This document shows, in pieces, positions 20,870 to 31,491 of a stretch of 64,000 nt of DNA; within the stretch, counting starts at the first letter, position 1; the number at the start of each line of letters is the position of its first letter. The stretch comes from Eucalyptus grandis (taxonomy: Eukaryota > Streptophyta > Magnoliopsida > Myrtales > Myrtaceae): assembly GCF_016545825.1 (NCBI RefSeq), contig NC_052619.1, positions 6,339,501 through 6,403,500 on the forward strand, given 5' to 3'. Position numbers and translations under genes: made by a program. The notes below the pieces were generated by a model. The model had not been told where the DNA came from. It made no database searches and saw nothing but the letters and a program-made list of their open reading frames with translations.

Positions 20870-22450
20870 ATGTCATAAATATCCCATTAATCTATCAAAT
20901 TTCTAATGAAATGCACCGAGAAAGTTGCTCAATTTTCCTACTGTCTATGCAATATCGGGTCTTGTAGTATTCCATAGCATACATAAGACATCCTGTGATC
21001 CTAGAATATTGTTCTTGATCAACCGTCTATCGTTATTTTTCACTAACTCAATAGGACCCTAAGGGACATAAGTCCACATTTGGGAAAACCAAATTTATTA
21101 AGCACTAATGTGATTGATTCAAAAATATTTTGTTATCTTTTCTAATGACCTTGATTCCCAAAATCACATTCACAGTTTTGAACTCTAAAACAATTTTTAT
21201 TGGAAGATGTAGTCTCCTCAAAAATTTTCCGAATTCGATCAAAAACAAGTAAATCATCAACATAAATAGTAACAACAATACAACCGTTATTTGCGACTTT
21301 TTGCAAAAACACAAATTTTCAGCTTTATTACTTTTAAAGCCAAAATTTTTAATCCCTCACTTGAACTTTTAAGACTAATTGTCTTGGTATTTGTTTAAGC
21401 TCATACAGATATTTATTCAATTTAAAGTTTACCGGAAGTGCCAAAACTTGGCATAAAGAGACACTTTAAGGCCAAAAGTTATAAAAGGTATACTTAAATG
21501 TCACTTTTTTTTTGAAAATTAGGACAATTCAATGCTATTAGGTGAAAATATAATTGGAAATCCAACGTGGCATTATTTTAAAATATATTGATTTACGTGG
21601 CTCGTTGGAGTTGTTTACTCAGCAATGAATGTGTAAACGATGTCGTTTTGCCCCAAAATCAAGCCCTCATTGATTTGCTATTGCTTCTCCCTTTTTAAAA
21701 ATTTTATTTTTTAAAATTAATTTAATTAATATTTATACTAAATAATAATTTTGGGGGCTTGTAATTGGGCATTTTAAATTGCCACGTGGATAATTTTTTA
21801 AAAATTACCACCTCAGTAAATAAATCTGTCAGAAAATGCCAAGTCAATACTCTAGCCGGAATTTCTCACCGTTAGCACTTTCCAACCAATTCTTCACCGA
21901 TTTTAGCACTTAAATGTACTTTTTGAAACTTTTGATACTTAAGTGTCCCCCTATACAAAGTTTTAGCACTTCCTATGTGCGCGCCCCGCAAACTTTATCT
22001 TCTTGACCAATTTCTATAAAACCTTCCGGTTGATCAATATAAATCTCTTCATCTATATCGCCATTAAGGAAGGCAGTTCTAATGTCCATTTGATGAATTA
22101 CCAAATTATGTATAGAAGCTAAGCCATCGCTATTGTATTGTCACCAGAGATTAAACATCGAAGTTATCAAGTCCTGTTTTACTATACCTTGTAGCCACTA
22201 ATCCTCCCTTACGTATGGTACAATCTGGTTTTCATTTATTTTTATTTTTTTTAAAAACCCATGTAGATCCTATAGTTCTAATGTTAGGAGGAACATTAGC
22301 TGATGACACGTATTATTTTCCTTAATAGCTTTTATCTCAACATCCATTCCCATTTTCCGCGTATGTAGATCCGGTCTAGACTTAGCATCATTAGAACTCT
22401 TTGGATCATCCACTAAATCAATAACATAAGTAAAGAAAAGTCCAGAGACT
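20870..22450 (-). pseudogene. Ty1-copia reverse transcriptase relic, copy 1
   Basis: Read on the minus strand, several diagnostic copia pol blocks appear in order. QMDIRTAFLNGDIDEEIYI and DQPEGFIEIGQEDKVC are at about 22100-22000. KLNKYLYELKQIPRQLVLK resumes after an insertion (about 21430-21370). A degraded YVDD region, LLLLFMLMIYLFL, is near 21280. NTTRPDIA..VGKLSNFL is near 20980-20920. Stops and frameshifts break every block apart, so no enzyme is made. Element LTRs are not recognisable. It is an old, non-functional retrotransposon fragment within duplicated segment P. Confidence 0.85.
21434..21973. mobile_element. Inverted-repeat element inserted in the copia relic
   Basis: The left GGAAGTGCCAAAACTTGGC and the right GTTTTAGCACTTCC are inverted, and pairing continues for about 70 bp per side. 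It separates the KVC and KLNKYL blocks of the copia pol relic, and the second copy of the segment (near 29360) lacks it. Exact ends and target duplication are unclear because a few extra bases lie on both sides. Confidence 0.7.
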
Positions 22451-24193
22451 TTTCCATTCTTCTTCTTCTTCTTTTACTCTGTCCAAGTAACTGTTTCTCT
22501 TTATTTGGAAAAGAGGCTTTAAAATGAGAAGGATCTTGTTCAATTCTAACTTGCTTTCCTTTATCTTAAGGAACAATTTCTTTTCCTAATTTTTTTATTT
22601 CAAGAGACTTAGTATCTTTTATTGTTAAACGCTAAAAAATTCAGCGTCAGTTGCTTCAAAATTAGTATTAGCATTGAGACTTGAAAATATATATCATTTA
22701 CTATTAAATGCATAATCCATAGAAAAAAAAGGTCTTTTTTCCGCTTCACGTTGAATTCACTGTTCATCCTCTACATACTGGTCCCTCCAAGCATGTTATC
22801 GTCTTCTAGTTCCACAAAACTGTTCACGTTCTACTAGTCCATCCAAGCCTTAAGGAACCTCACAACTTTTTCACCTATCTAGCCTTAGATACTCTTCACA
22901 TCTAATAACTTATTCAAATTCTATGGAAGCAGAGCACTACCAACCTTTAGATGTACTTGTTCCATACTCCATTGGCATATTCGTCTGTGCATTAACAAGC
23001 TAATTCTACACAACCAATATGCATATTAGTAGCATTTGATTATATTGTCATTTTCAAAACTTCATAAAGGAAGTCCTCACAGATCTGGAAGTAGATTATT
23101 ATTATTGTTATTTTTTGCTTTTCATAACCAGAAAAATGACATTGATTGTTCTTACAGTTTCTTTCTTAGCCACAAAACTGATAATTAGGTTTCAGCGCCT
23201 CTGAAATTTTTGTGGAATTTCAATGACAATTGCATCTCATTATATTCATGATGATCCCTTTCATATCATGTGATAAGAGGTGTGTTTTTGAAAATTGTCT
23301 CTTAGTAATTGGTATTTTCTTACATCTATTAAATAGTAACGTTTTTTTTTAATTGAAAATCGAGTAATTTGGCGATGTTATCAATGTGCTACTTTTGATA
23401 GCTCTAGCTAATTGACATCTATTTTAACTGTATAAGTTACTACTGAAAGTTATCATGGAACAATAAAATAAATAAAGGTTTAAGGAGCATTTAAACTTAT
23501 AAAATGTTGCTCACTGAAAATGGTGTAAAGTATATATGGACAATGTGGAATAACAAAAAAAAATTCCAAAAAACGTTTTAACAAATTAAAAAGCGAGATT
23601 TGTTTTTTCTATAAACGAAGGTAAAAATACTTGAATCCTAGCAGCACTCCATGTGCCGCTTGAATATGTTTATCTTTGTTTTTCAATTATAAACAAGAAA
23701 ATCATTTAACTTATTTTAAGAAAAACATTCTTATTTTAGAAAAACATTCAACTTATTTTTAGTTATTTATATGTTTCTTAATTACAAGCAACCTTTAATA
23801 GCGCCCGATGATATATCTTTATTTAACATCATTTTCGTTAAACGATGGGTTGTCACCATGCATGTTTGGGCACTTATGTACTTGAAATTGGTCAAACCAT
23901 TGGATTAAAGAACGACGATATTCTAATCGTTAATTTCTTCTTCGCGGGTGAAGTATGTCGTTCCCCATCTCCGTGGGCATTTCCCAAAGCAGCTCAACCA
24001 CACAGGCCGTTTTTGCAAAATATACCTGACACACTGCACGGCTCTTGTAAACCATAGAGTTTGCGGGTCTCATGCGAAACTCATCAAATCCGATGCTTTA
24101 TATCATCGAGCACCTATGAAATAAAGCATCACTGTTGCCAGAGCATCTTTAGGTACTTTAATATCTTCAATCAACATATGCAATGTTAATTTC

Positions 24194-24668
24194 ATCTCAT
24201 ATCGTAAATAAGATGACTCTAATCAACTTATCATTTTCCTTTTCACGGTCGCATGAGGCATTATTATAGCTGGCCACTCCTAAGTGGGTGGAATCGTAGG
24301 TTTATACTTGGCAACACATGTTCATGCCATTCCATCTTTGCGCAAACCTTGAACGATCCGAACTTAGTGATTGACATCCTGATAAAATGTAGACCATAAA
24401 ATCCACATCAAGTGCTTTATACAACTCTGTAAATGAACCTTATGAATATTGTCGACCCCCTCTTCTTTTGCTCCCACCGAGGCGACCTGTTTTTATTGAG
24501 AGAAAACCAGGGGTTCTTTGATTGAGACTCGAGATCCTGCAGGACTTCGACTGGACTTGCTTTTTTCTAATTTTACCACGAAAGGTGAAAAAGAAAACTA
24601 CTGAGCCGTGCTCACATGCTCCTCGTGCTTCTCGACATGAGTCACTGACAAGTCCACACCTGCTCAGA
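24194..24668. repeat. Duplicated segment D1, copy 2
   Basis: Matches 12714-13187 from ATCTCATATCGTAAAT to GACAAGTCCACACCTG. Indels disrupt the minus-strand frame that is open in copy 1. The W-box-like site of copy 1 is mutated here (CTGGACTT). Confidence 0.8.
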
Positions 24669-24699
24669 TGCGGAGCTCACATGGTGATTTTATTGAAAT

Positions 24700-24790
24700 G
24701 TCAGATTCAGCACGACTTGACTTGTTGACTTGCCTTTGTTATTAATAAAAAAAGTAGGAAAGAGAACAAACGATCAATGCTCATCCTCAC
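24700..24790. promoter_or_regulatory. TNL-promoter-like block with W-box cores
   Basis: Contains GACTTGACTTGTTGACTTGC with TTGACT cores at 24718-24723 and 24725-24730, then TTATTAATAAAAAAAGTAGGAAAG and CAATGCTCATCC. The order mirrors the TNL promoter at 12085-12190 (TTGACTTGACTTGC, TAATAATA, TAGGAAAG, GGATGCTCCT). No gene follows, so it is probably a relic. Confidence 0.4.
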
Positions 24791-24914
24791 GCGGTGGAAT
24801 ACCAACCCCCAAGCAGACGACACTCTTCTCTCTCTACTGCGCGCCTGCTTGAACAAAGTCTGACTGAGTTCTTGCCATCCACCGGTCCAAGAGCCGTCGT
24901 GCTAATTGGATTGC

Positions 24915-25020
24915 ACCTGCAGGAAATTATTGCAGGGAAATTATTGGACGGAACGCTGCACGGGAAATTGTTGCAGGGCTGCACGCTGCGGAAAGGAAAT
25001 TATTGCAGGGAAATTATTGC
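24915..25020. repeat. Short degenerate repeats of GGAAATTATTGCA
   Basis: Four to five copies of GGAAATTATTGCAGG-like words, interspersed with GCTGCACG, occur within about 105 bp. The repeat AATTATTGCACRCCTAATTT is shared with 25655-25685 and 25790-25815. A 100-codon open frame spans it but has no recognisable homology. Confidence 0.7.
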
Positions 25021-25508
25021 ACGCCTAATTTTCGCAACATTTATTCGGGAAGGTGCGATAACCGGGGGTAACGGGACTGGCAGTCCGCACGCCTAATTAA
25101 GATGACTTGGCCGTAAGGCCGCGCCAGGCCAGCAGTAGGCATTTCATCTGTCCCTACGCCAAAGGGGTACAATATCTATTTTTACTTATCCGGCGATAAT
25201 CAAGACCGAAACCCTAACATAATATCTATCTTTACCACTGTATATTATATTATATTATTTATAATTATTTTATATATTCCTAATAGCACTGTCTAAAAGT
25301 CGTTTATTTTGAGTGGAAGTTCAAGTGAATTAACAAGATGCGAAGTTATATATTCATGGTTTATATTAAGTATTTTGAACTTTTTATGATTTAATTATAT
25401 TTTACTAGTGAATTTTGGCTACACTTTGCTTTTCAATTTGTGTTAAATGGTAGAAGTTTTTGAAGAATAGAGTGGTACTGCAGTTGTTATGGTAATTTGC
25501 TAGTCAAG

Positions 25509-25812
25509 TGATTTCCCATCCCAAGGCAAATCTCTTACTGGTTCTTCTCCTTAAACCCTTAAATTAAGCTAAATATGTATTGGTATTTTAAGGACCTATT
25601 TAAGGTTTGTTTTTTTAAATCTAAAAATCTTTATGTTCCCTACATAGAGGGTCACCGAAAGAGTAATTATTGCACACCTAATTTCCCATCCTAGGCAAAT
25701 CTCTTGCCTCTTTCTTCTCCTTAAACCTTTTAAAAACCTACTTAAATCTGAATCTATCTTTATGTTCCCTACATATAGGGTCACAAAAATGACAATTATT
25801 GCACACCTAATT
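25509..25812. repeat. Imperfect tandem duplication
   Basis: A unit running from CCCATCC.AGGCAAATCTCTT through TTATGTTCCCTACATA.AGGGTCAC to ATTATTGCACACCTAATTT occurs twice (about 25509-25682 and 25681-25812). The 94-codon minus-strand frame covering it repeats EIRCAII..VTLYVGNIKI because the DNA is duplicated; it is not called a gene. Confidence 0.75.
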
Positions 25813-27223
25813 TCACAACATTTATGAGGGAGTTGCAGGACATCTAGCACACACTTGACTTGATTTGCTTTTTCTATCAACTAAAAAGAACAAAACAAAA
25901 GAAAAAGGAATGAAAACTAACGATCATTACTCGTTAGAGTTGTTTGTTATGGTGATTGGATAGGACAATGTCATCACTTTGTTCAATTACATTGTTATAT
26001 AATATTGCATCATAACCAAATTGTTTTTGTTTTGTTTCCTAAGTAGAATCTATTTTATTAACATCTTTTTTTATGTACCCCCAAATATTAGAAATGGTAA
26101 ACAAAAGAGACATGACGGTATGTTGGACACAACAGATCAGGAGGATGACAGTTCATTGGTTAGTGTTTTGTTATGGAAGAAATAAACAAGCATATACATA
26201 TAACAAAGATTATATAGCAAAGATAAAACAAATTAAATTTAGGAAAGGATATGATATGTAATTTCTACACATACTAGAGTGCATTTCTTTTTCCTAACGA
26301 TTATTTTAATAATTGGTGAGCATGCTTGCTGATTAAATTTCTCCCTAAAAAAATTGAATCTAAGGTTTGATTGGGGCTGAAAACAGTTTATTAGTCATTT
26401 TTCTTTATTTACCACATTATATCGTAAGTGGGAGTTCTTGGCGGTGGGTTGCTGTACTAGTTACCCATAAAGTAGCTGGTTAATTATTGTTGTACCCTTG
26501 GATTACAAAAAATTACCATTACATCTTAGCAAAAGCTTTAGTTTTTATTTTTATATTAAGTGGATTTAGTTTAACTTTTCTCTGTGGTAGTTTGATTGAT
26601 TTCTCAGTTCACTCTAATGCCAAATTAAATGGATATTTTATTTAACTTCCAGAAGGTACGTTAATTTAATTTTCTTAGAGATTCTTCAATTCCGTGTCTC
26701 CAATTTTTCTTTTTTGAAGTGGGAATAATGCTACATAAACTATACTCAAGTCACACATAAAAGAGGATTTATTTTTCCCCTTTTATGACTTTTAATTTTA
26801 TTGTAATCTTTCCATTAAGTGAATTGACATTTTAAGAGCAATTTTGCTGAATGAAAATTATGTTATACTAACTGGATAAAAAATTTAAGAGCATTTCTAC
26901 ACAAAATTTAAGACTTTATTGCACTTTTTGTAAGTTTTAAAATTCAATTACACTTCTGTGATAAGTTTTGAGAATTTCAGTACACTTATCCCAAAAAATT
27001 TGATGCCAGACGTATTTTTGCGAAAATAGAAATATGGAAATTGAAAATGAAAAGTTTTTATTTCTCGATGGATGGATTTTAAAGCCATGGAGGTGAAAAT
27101 CCGATGGAGATCTGCAGTCAAAACCAAATGGGTTCAAATGAATATTTTTAGTGTCCCCAATAATTAGTAAGTAATGTTGCTTCTGAATTAGCAATCTTTT
27201 TAAAATTGGAATAATAACACAAA
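25813..27223. other. AT-rich intergenic, no gene recognised
   Basis: Contains another TTGACT-bearing promoter-like block at 25850-25945, then AT-rich sequence. At 26995-27150 there is a dispersed repeat fragment related to 1800-2000 and 16020-16090 (CATGGAGGTG, GAGATCTGCAG). No coding sequence recognised. Confidence 0.5.
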
Positions 27224-27597
27224 TATTACATGAACTTTACTCCAATTTGCAATGTGGTCCCTGAACTTTTAATTCATTTAATATAGTCCATGAATTTTTA
27301 ATTTATTTAATGTGATCTCTAGACTTTTTGTACATGTTCAATATAATTCTTAAACTATATGAAAATATTCAATGTTGTCTTTTTATTCATTTAAGTTCAA
27401 AGAAACATTTTTATATAGTTCACTGACTAAATTGAACATACACCAAAAGTTTATGGACCGCATTGAAAAAAAATTAAAAATTCAAGAATAACATTAGACA
27501 TTGGATTAATGTTTTAAGGATCATATTGAATAAATTAAAAGGTTGAGAACCACATAGCACATCAAGTCAAAGTATATGGACCATTTATGTCAATTTT
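27224..27597. mobile_element. Foldback element, family F2
   Basis: The left end carries GTGGTCCCTGAACTTTTAATT and the right end is its imperfect complement (AATTAAAAGGTTGAGAACCACAT). The outermost parts also pair (TACTCCAATTTGCAATG region with the end near 27595). About 370 bp, no coding capacity. A second member is at 27698-27968. Confidence 0.65.
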
Positions 27598-27697
27598 CCT
27601 TTAAAATTCATTTTCCTTGTCCTAGCAATTTGTCCTTTTCTTCTTACGTTGACGCTGTGAGCAAACTTTTAAAGGTATTGCGTTATAGATCATAAAG

Positions 27698-27968
27698 AAA
27701 ATGACACAAAGAGTCTATAAACTTTTGCCCAATATGTAATATGGTTCTTAAACTTTTAATTTATTCAAATAGTCCAATGTGTTTCTTGAACTTTTAATTT
27801 ATTTGTAATCCCGAACTTTAAATGCGTGTTCAATAACGAATTTTATGAAAATATTCAATATTGTCCTTCCATTAATGTACTACGAACAACATTGAACATT
27901 TTCTTAAATTTCAAGGATGTATTAAAGGTTTACGGATCACATTGTACATTAGCACAAACCAATAAAAG
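27698..27968. mobile_element. Foldback element, family F2, inside segment P copy 2
   Basis: Resembles 27224-27597 (TATGTAATATGGTTCTTAAAC on the left, its complement-like GTTTACGGATCACATTGTACAT on the right). It interrupts sequence that is continuous around 20510-20600 in segment P copy 1. Confidence 0.55.
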
Positions 27969-28129
27969 ATAATTCCATCATAAGCATTTGAACCACCATT
28001 TTTGCTCCACTTGTGCTATGGGTTCATTAAGAACTATTAAGTTCAATCTCACTTTGTGGCGAAATAATATTAGCCCCACTATTTCCATAGTAATCTGCAC
28101 AAGAAATGTAATAGTTAACATATCGATCA

Positions 28130-28430
28130 ATTGATTAAATTTTCAAAAAAATTACCCTATTAATTCTAAACTTATTATATGAATGTCAATTTTGTCAAAA
28201 TTTGTCTTATTGCAAATTTAATCCTAAACCTTTACTCAAAATTTCAATGTAATCATTTTGATCAATTTTGATCGGAGATTGCTAACATGACAGTTCAATT
28301 ATTACCAGTCATCCTACGTTCACACTGCCATTTTAGAGATTTTTTGGCGAAAATTGACTAGATGACTATTTTAATATGTATAATAGATTTAGGACTAATT
28401 GGACAATTTGCCCTTAAATTTTCACTAAAC
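28130..28430. mobile_element. Foldback element, family F3
   Basis: The left TAATTCTAAACTTATTATATG pairs with the right TATAATAGATTTAGGACTAATTGG. The middle reads ATTGCTAACATGACAG, like the member at 52708-53262 (ATTGCTAATGTGGATG). About 300 bp, non-coding. Confidence 0.5.
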
Positions 28431-28439
28431 TCTCAACTC

Positions 28440-30760
28440 GTATGCAATACAAACAAAGAGAAGGCTACAATCAGTGAATCCTTAAATGATTGGTGCTAGT
28501 CGCATCTCCTTCAAAGCTTTTGATTGGTTTGCACAAATTGATCTCTTTGTAAGAGGATCAGCCAACATCGACTTGATTGGCATGTACTCAACTACAACTT
28601 TTACCTTCCTTCACCGTTTTCCCAATATGGTGATACTTCATATGGCTATGTAAATCGTTGCCTTATTGTCACAATAAATCGTTATAGGACGCAAAGGAGT
28701 ATGCAGAAACGAGAGTATATCTTAATAATCACTCAGCCCAAATAATTGCTTCTTTTAAAGTTTCGCATTAGTTTGTCAAATACCTTCCAATGAGATGCAC
28801 CCAAAATTAGAAGTAAATCAACTTATTTTTCCTACCGCATGTGCAACATCGGGTATTGTAGCATTCCTAGCATAAATAAGACATCAGGTTATCTTAGTAT
28901 AGTGTTCTTGATCAGTTGATTTATCATTATATTAACTCAATAGGACCCAAAGGCACACCACTTGGTTCACCATTAGGAAAACCTAATCTACTAAGCGCTT
29001 TTTCCTTAAAATGTGATTGAGTCAAAAACATTTTATTTATTATATTTTCTGATTGGCGATGAAAAGCAAAAGGCCCAGTTCTGACTTGACCTTAATTTCC
29101 AAAATCACATCCACAGTACCAATCTTTTGAACTCTAAAACAATTATATATGTAAGATGCAGTCTTCTTAACAATTTACGAATTTGATCCAAAAATAAGTA
29201 AATCATCAACATAAAAAGTAATAACAACACAACCATTATTTGTGACTTTTGCAAAAGCACAATTTGCAGCTTTACTGGCTTTAAAACCAAAATATTCAAT
29301 TTCTCCATTGAACCTTTTATACTATTGTCTAGGTGTTTGTTTGAGTCCACACAAAAATTTATTCAATTTACAAACTTTATCTTCTTGACCAATTTCTATA
29401 TAGCCCCTATGGATATAAATTTCTCCATCTAAATCACTATTTACAGAGGTAGTTTTAACCTATGTAACACCGACACGGACACGCGACACGCGACACGACA
29501 CGACACGACATGCCGACACGTTATTTCTCAAAAATAGAGAATTTCGACATGTTCCGACACGTTATATATTAAATATATATTTTTTATATAAATGCAAAAA
29601 TAAATAAATAATAAAAGAGTATATAATTAATTTATACTAAAAATATTAATCCAACATTTGTTAATATCATTCATTGTTTTAATTTGGCAGAAATTGAACG
29701 AGAAATTCAAAAATTGCAAACATGAAAGAGTAAACTTGAAGGAACATGTCTTGTTTTCTTATACTTGTCGGAGATTAATGAGATTTTTATAGTCCTAGAC
29801 AGAGTTCGGAATTCATGATATAGATTAGCTTGGAGCTACTTTGCAAAACAAGGTTCGAGAAAAATGAAAATCCAAGACAAGAACTCTCAAGTATGACCAA
29901 AAGAAAAGGAAATCACTAAATTCGCCACGGAAAATGTGAGAGATAACTCACATGCCGATAACATAGACCAAAAGAGATAACTTGCAATCGATGCTTGGAG
30001 AGGCGGAAATAAACAAAAAAAAAATTATAACTTTAAGTATGTGGGGGCAACGGAACGACACGACGAGAAAAAGGACGTTCCATCGTCACTCACGGGAAGA
30101 TCAGATTTATAAGTGAGAAACTTGAGAGCAAGAATTTTCTTATTTCCCCTTATTTTTGTTATTTTCAATATTTTTTCATATATTTACATTCTGGCCCCTC
30201 AAGTATTGAAAATTTTTAAAATTGACCCCGTGCGTGTCGGAATCGCGTGTCGGAATTTGGGACTCGCATGTCGAACGTGTCGAGAAGAATTGACCACGTG
30301 TCGGATTTTCCGACACTCGTTGACAGCGTGTCGGAATGTGTCGGAGCGTGTCGGACACGTGTCGGAGTGTCGAGACACGACACGAAGACTTACGGAGAGT
30401 GTCGGTGCTTCTTAGGTTTTAACGTCCATTCGATGAATTACCAAATTACTTTTGAACCTAAAGCCATCATTTTTCTAATTGTTGTAAGCCTTGTTACCAG
30501 AGAATAAACATCAAAGTAGTCAAGTCCTCCTTTTTCACAATACCTTTTAGCCACGAATCCTGCCTTACGTATAGTTCTATTGCTAGGAGGAAGATTAGTT
30601 GATGACCCTGTATTATTTCGCTTGATAGATTTTATCTCATCATCCAATGCCATCTTCCATATGTGTGCATCCGTTGTAGACTTGTTTTTCTTTGATTGAG
30701 GAAGATTCTTTAGAAAAGAAGGATATTGTTCAATTATAACTTGTTTTCCTTTATCCAAAG
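28440..30760 (-). pseudogene. Ty1-copia pol relic, copy 2, split by a hAT-like element
   Basis: On the minus strand: an RT start WKMALDDEIKSIKRNNT near 30665, a degraded RT around 30550-30430, the hAT-like insertion, then GYIEIGQEDKVCKL near 29400, the degraded YVDD stretch near 29230, TRPDV-like words near 28870, and the RNase H end VVEYMPIKSMLADPLTK at about 28600-28560. The order is that of copia pol. Stops and frameshifts throughout rule out function. It is slightly more complete than copy 1. Confidence 0.85.
29460..30415. mobile_element. Non-autonomous hAT-like transposon with subterminal GTGTCGG repeats
   Basis: Terminal inverted repeats CTATGTAACACCGACAC and the complement CTAAGAAGCACCGACAC. 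An 8 bp direct duplication GTTTTAAC flanks it (29452-29459 and 30416-30423), as in hAT elements. Both ends are packed with the word CCGACAC/GTGTCGG: about 29470-29560 on the left and 30230-30410 on the right (at least ten copies). The middle is AT-rich and encodes no transposase. Segment P copy 1 preserves the empty site GTTCTAAT at 22076-22083. Confidence 0.88.
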
Positions 30761-30803
30761 AGAAACTTTAATTTCCTAATATTTTGTCTATTCAAGATAC
30801 TAA

Positions 30804-31491
30804 GGGCACGTTTGGTAACGATTATGTTCTCGGAACAAATTTTGATCGAAATGATTATTTTTGATTCGTTTAGAACCGATTCCGAGTAAAAGAACGCGTT
30901 TGGTAACTATACAAAATTTCGATTCGGAATAGAATTGCGTTTGTACCGTGTTCATTGATTATGTTCCAAATCAATTTATTTTAATTTTTAAATAATTTTT
31001 ATAATTTTTATAATTTTTTTCCTTTTTTTCTTTTTTCTCCTATTCTAATTCTTCTTTAGGCCGGTTCCGGCCTCGGCGAGGCTGGCCCTTGTCGGCTTGG
31101 CCTCGCCGGCAGCCGGGCGAGGCCCGCCCCCGGCCACCGACGAGGTTGGGCGACCCTCGCCGATGGCTAGGCTTGCCTCCGGCGAGCTTGCCGGACCTTG
31201 CCCTAACTCGGCGAGCCTCTAGCGAGCTCACTTTGGACCCGATCGCCGAGCGAGCGGGCGACGGCGGCGACGGTGGCGACCGGGCAGCGATGGACGGCGA
31301 CAGCGGGCGGCGATCGCGGGATGGCGGTCGATGAAGAAAAAGAAAAGAGAAGAAGAAAAGTTTTGATTCTCAATTTTGTTCCCGGAACAAGAATCAATTT
31401 TTTTATTTTTTTATTCTTGATTCTCATCCCGGCGATGCAGGGAACAAAAAATCATAATTTGGCACCGTTGGGATGGTTACCAAACATGCCC
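30804..31491. mobile_element. Tourist-like MITE, best-preserved copy
   Basis: Starts GGGCACGTTTGGTAACG and ends GGTTACCAAACATGCCC, with TAA at 30801-30803 and 31492-31494. It is 688 bp long with a GC-rich core at about 31060-31330. Segment P copy 1 reads through the insertion point as GACTTAGTATC near 22605-22615, so the empty site is visible. Confidence 0.92.

Larger units (their letters stand above)
20480..24185. repeat. Duplicated segment P, copy 1
   Basis: Matches about 27640-33035 in the same order once inserts are removed. Anchor blocks are ACCACCATTTTCGCTCCAC (20615), the copia pol blocks (20.9-22.4 kb), TTGTTAAACG..TTGCTTCAAAA (22.62 kb), AACGATGGGTTGT (23.84 kb) and CAGAGCATCTTTAGGTACTT (24.14 kb). 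The part 22.6-24.1 kb is AT-rich, with no gene I can identify. Confidence 0.8.

Noticed and set aside
24794..25096. 100-codon plus-strand frame
   Set aside because: It crosses short GGAAATTATTGCA repeats and shows no homology or gene structure.
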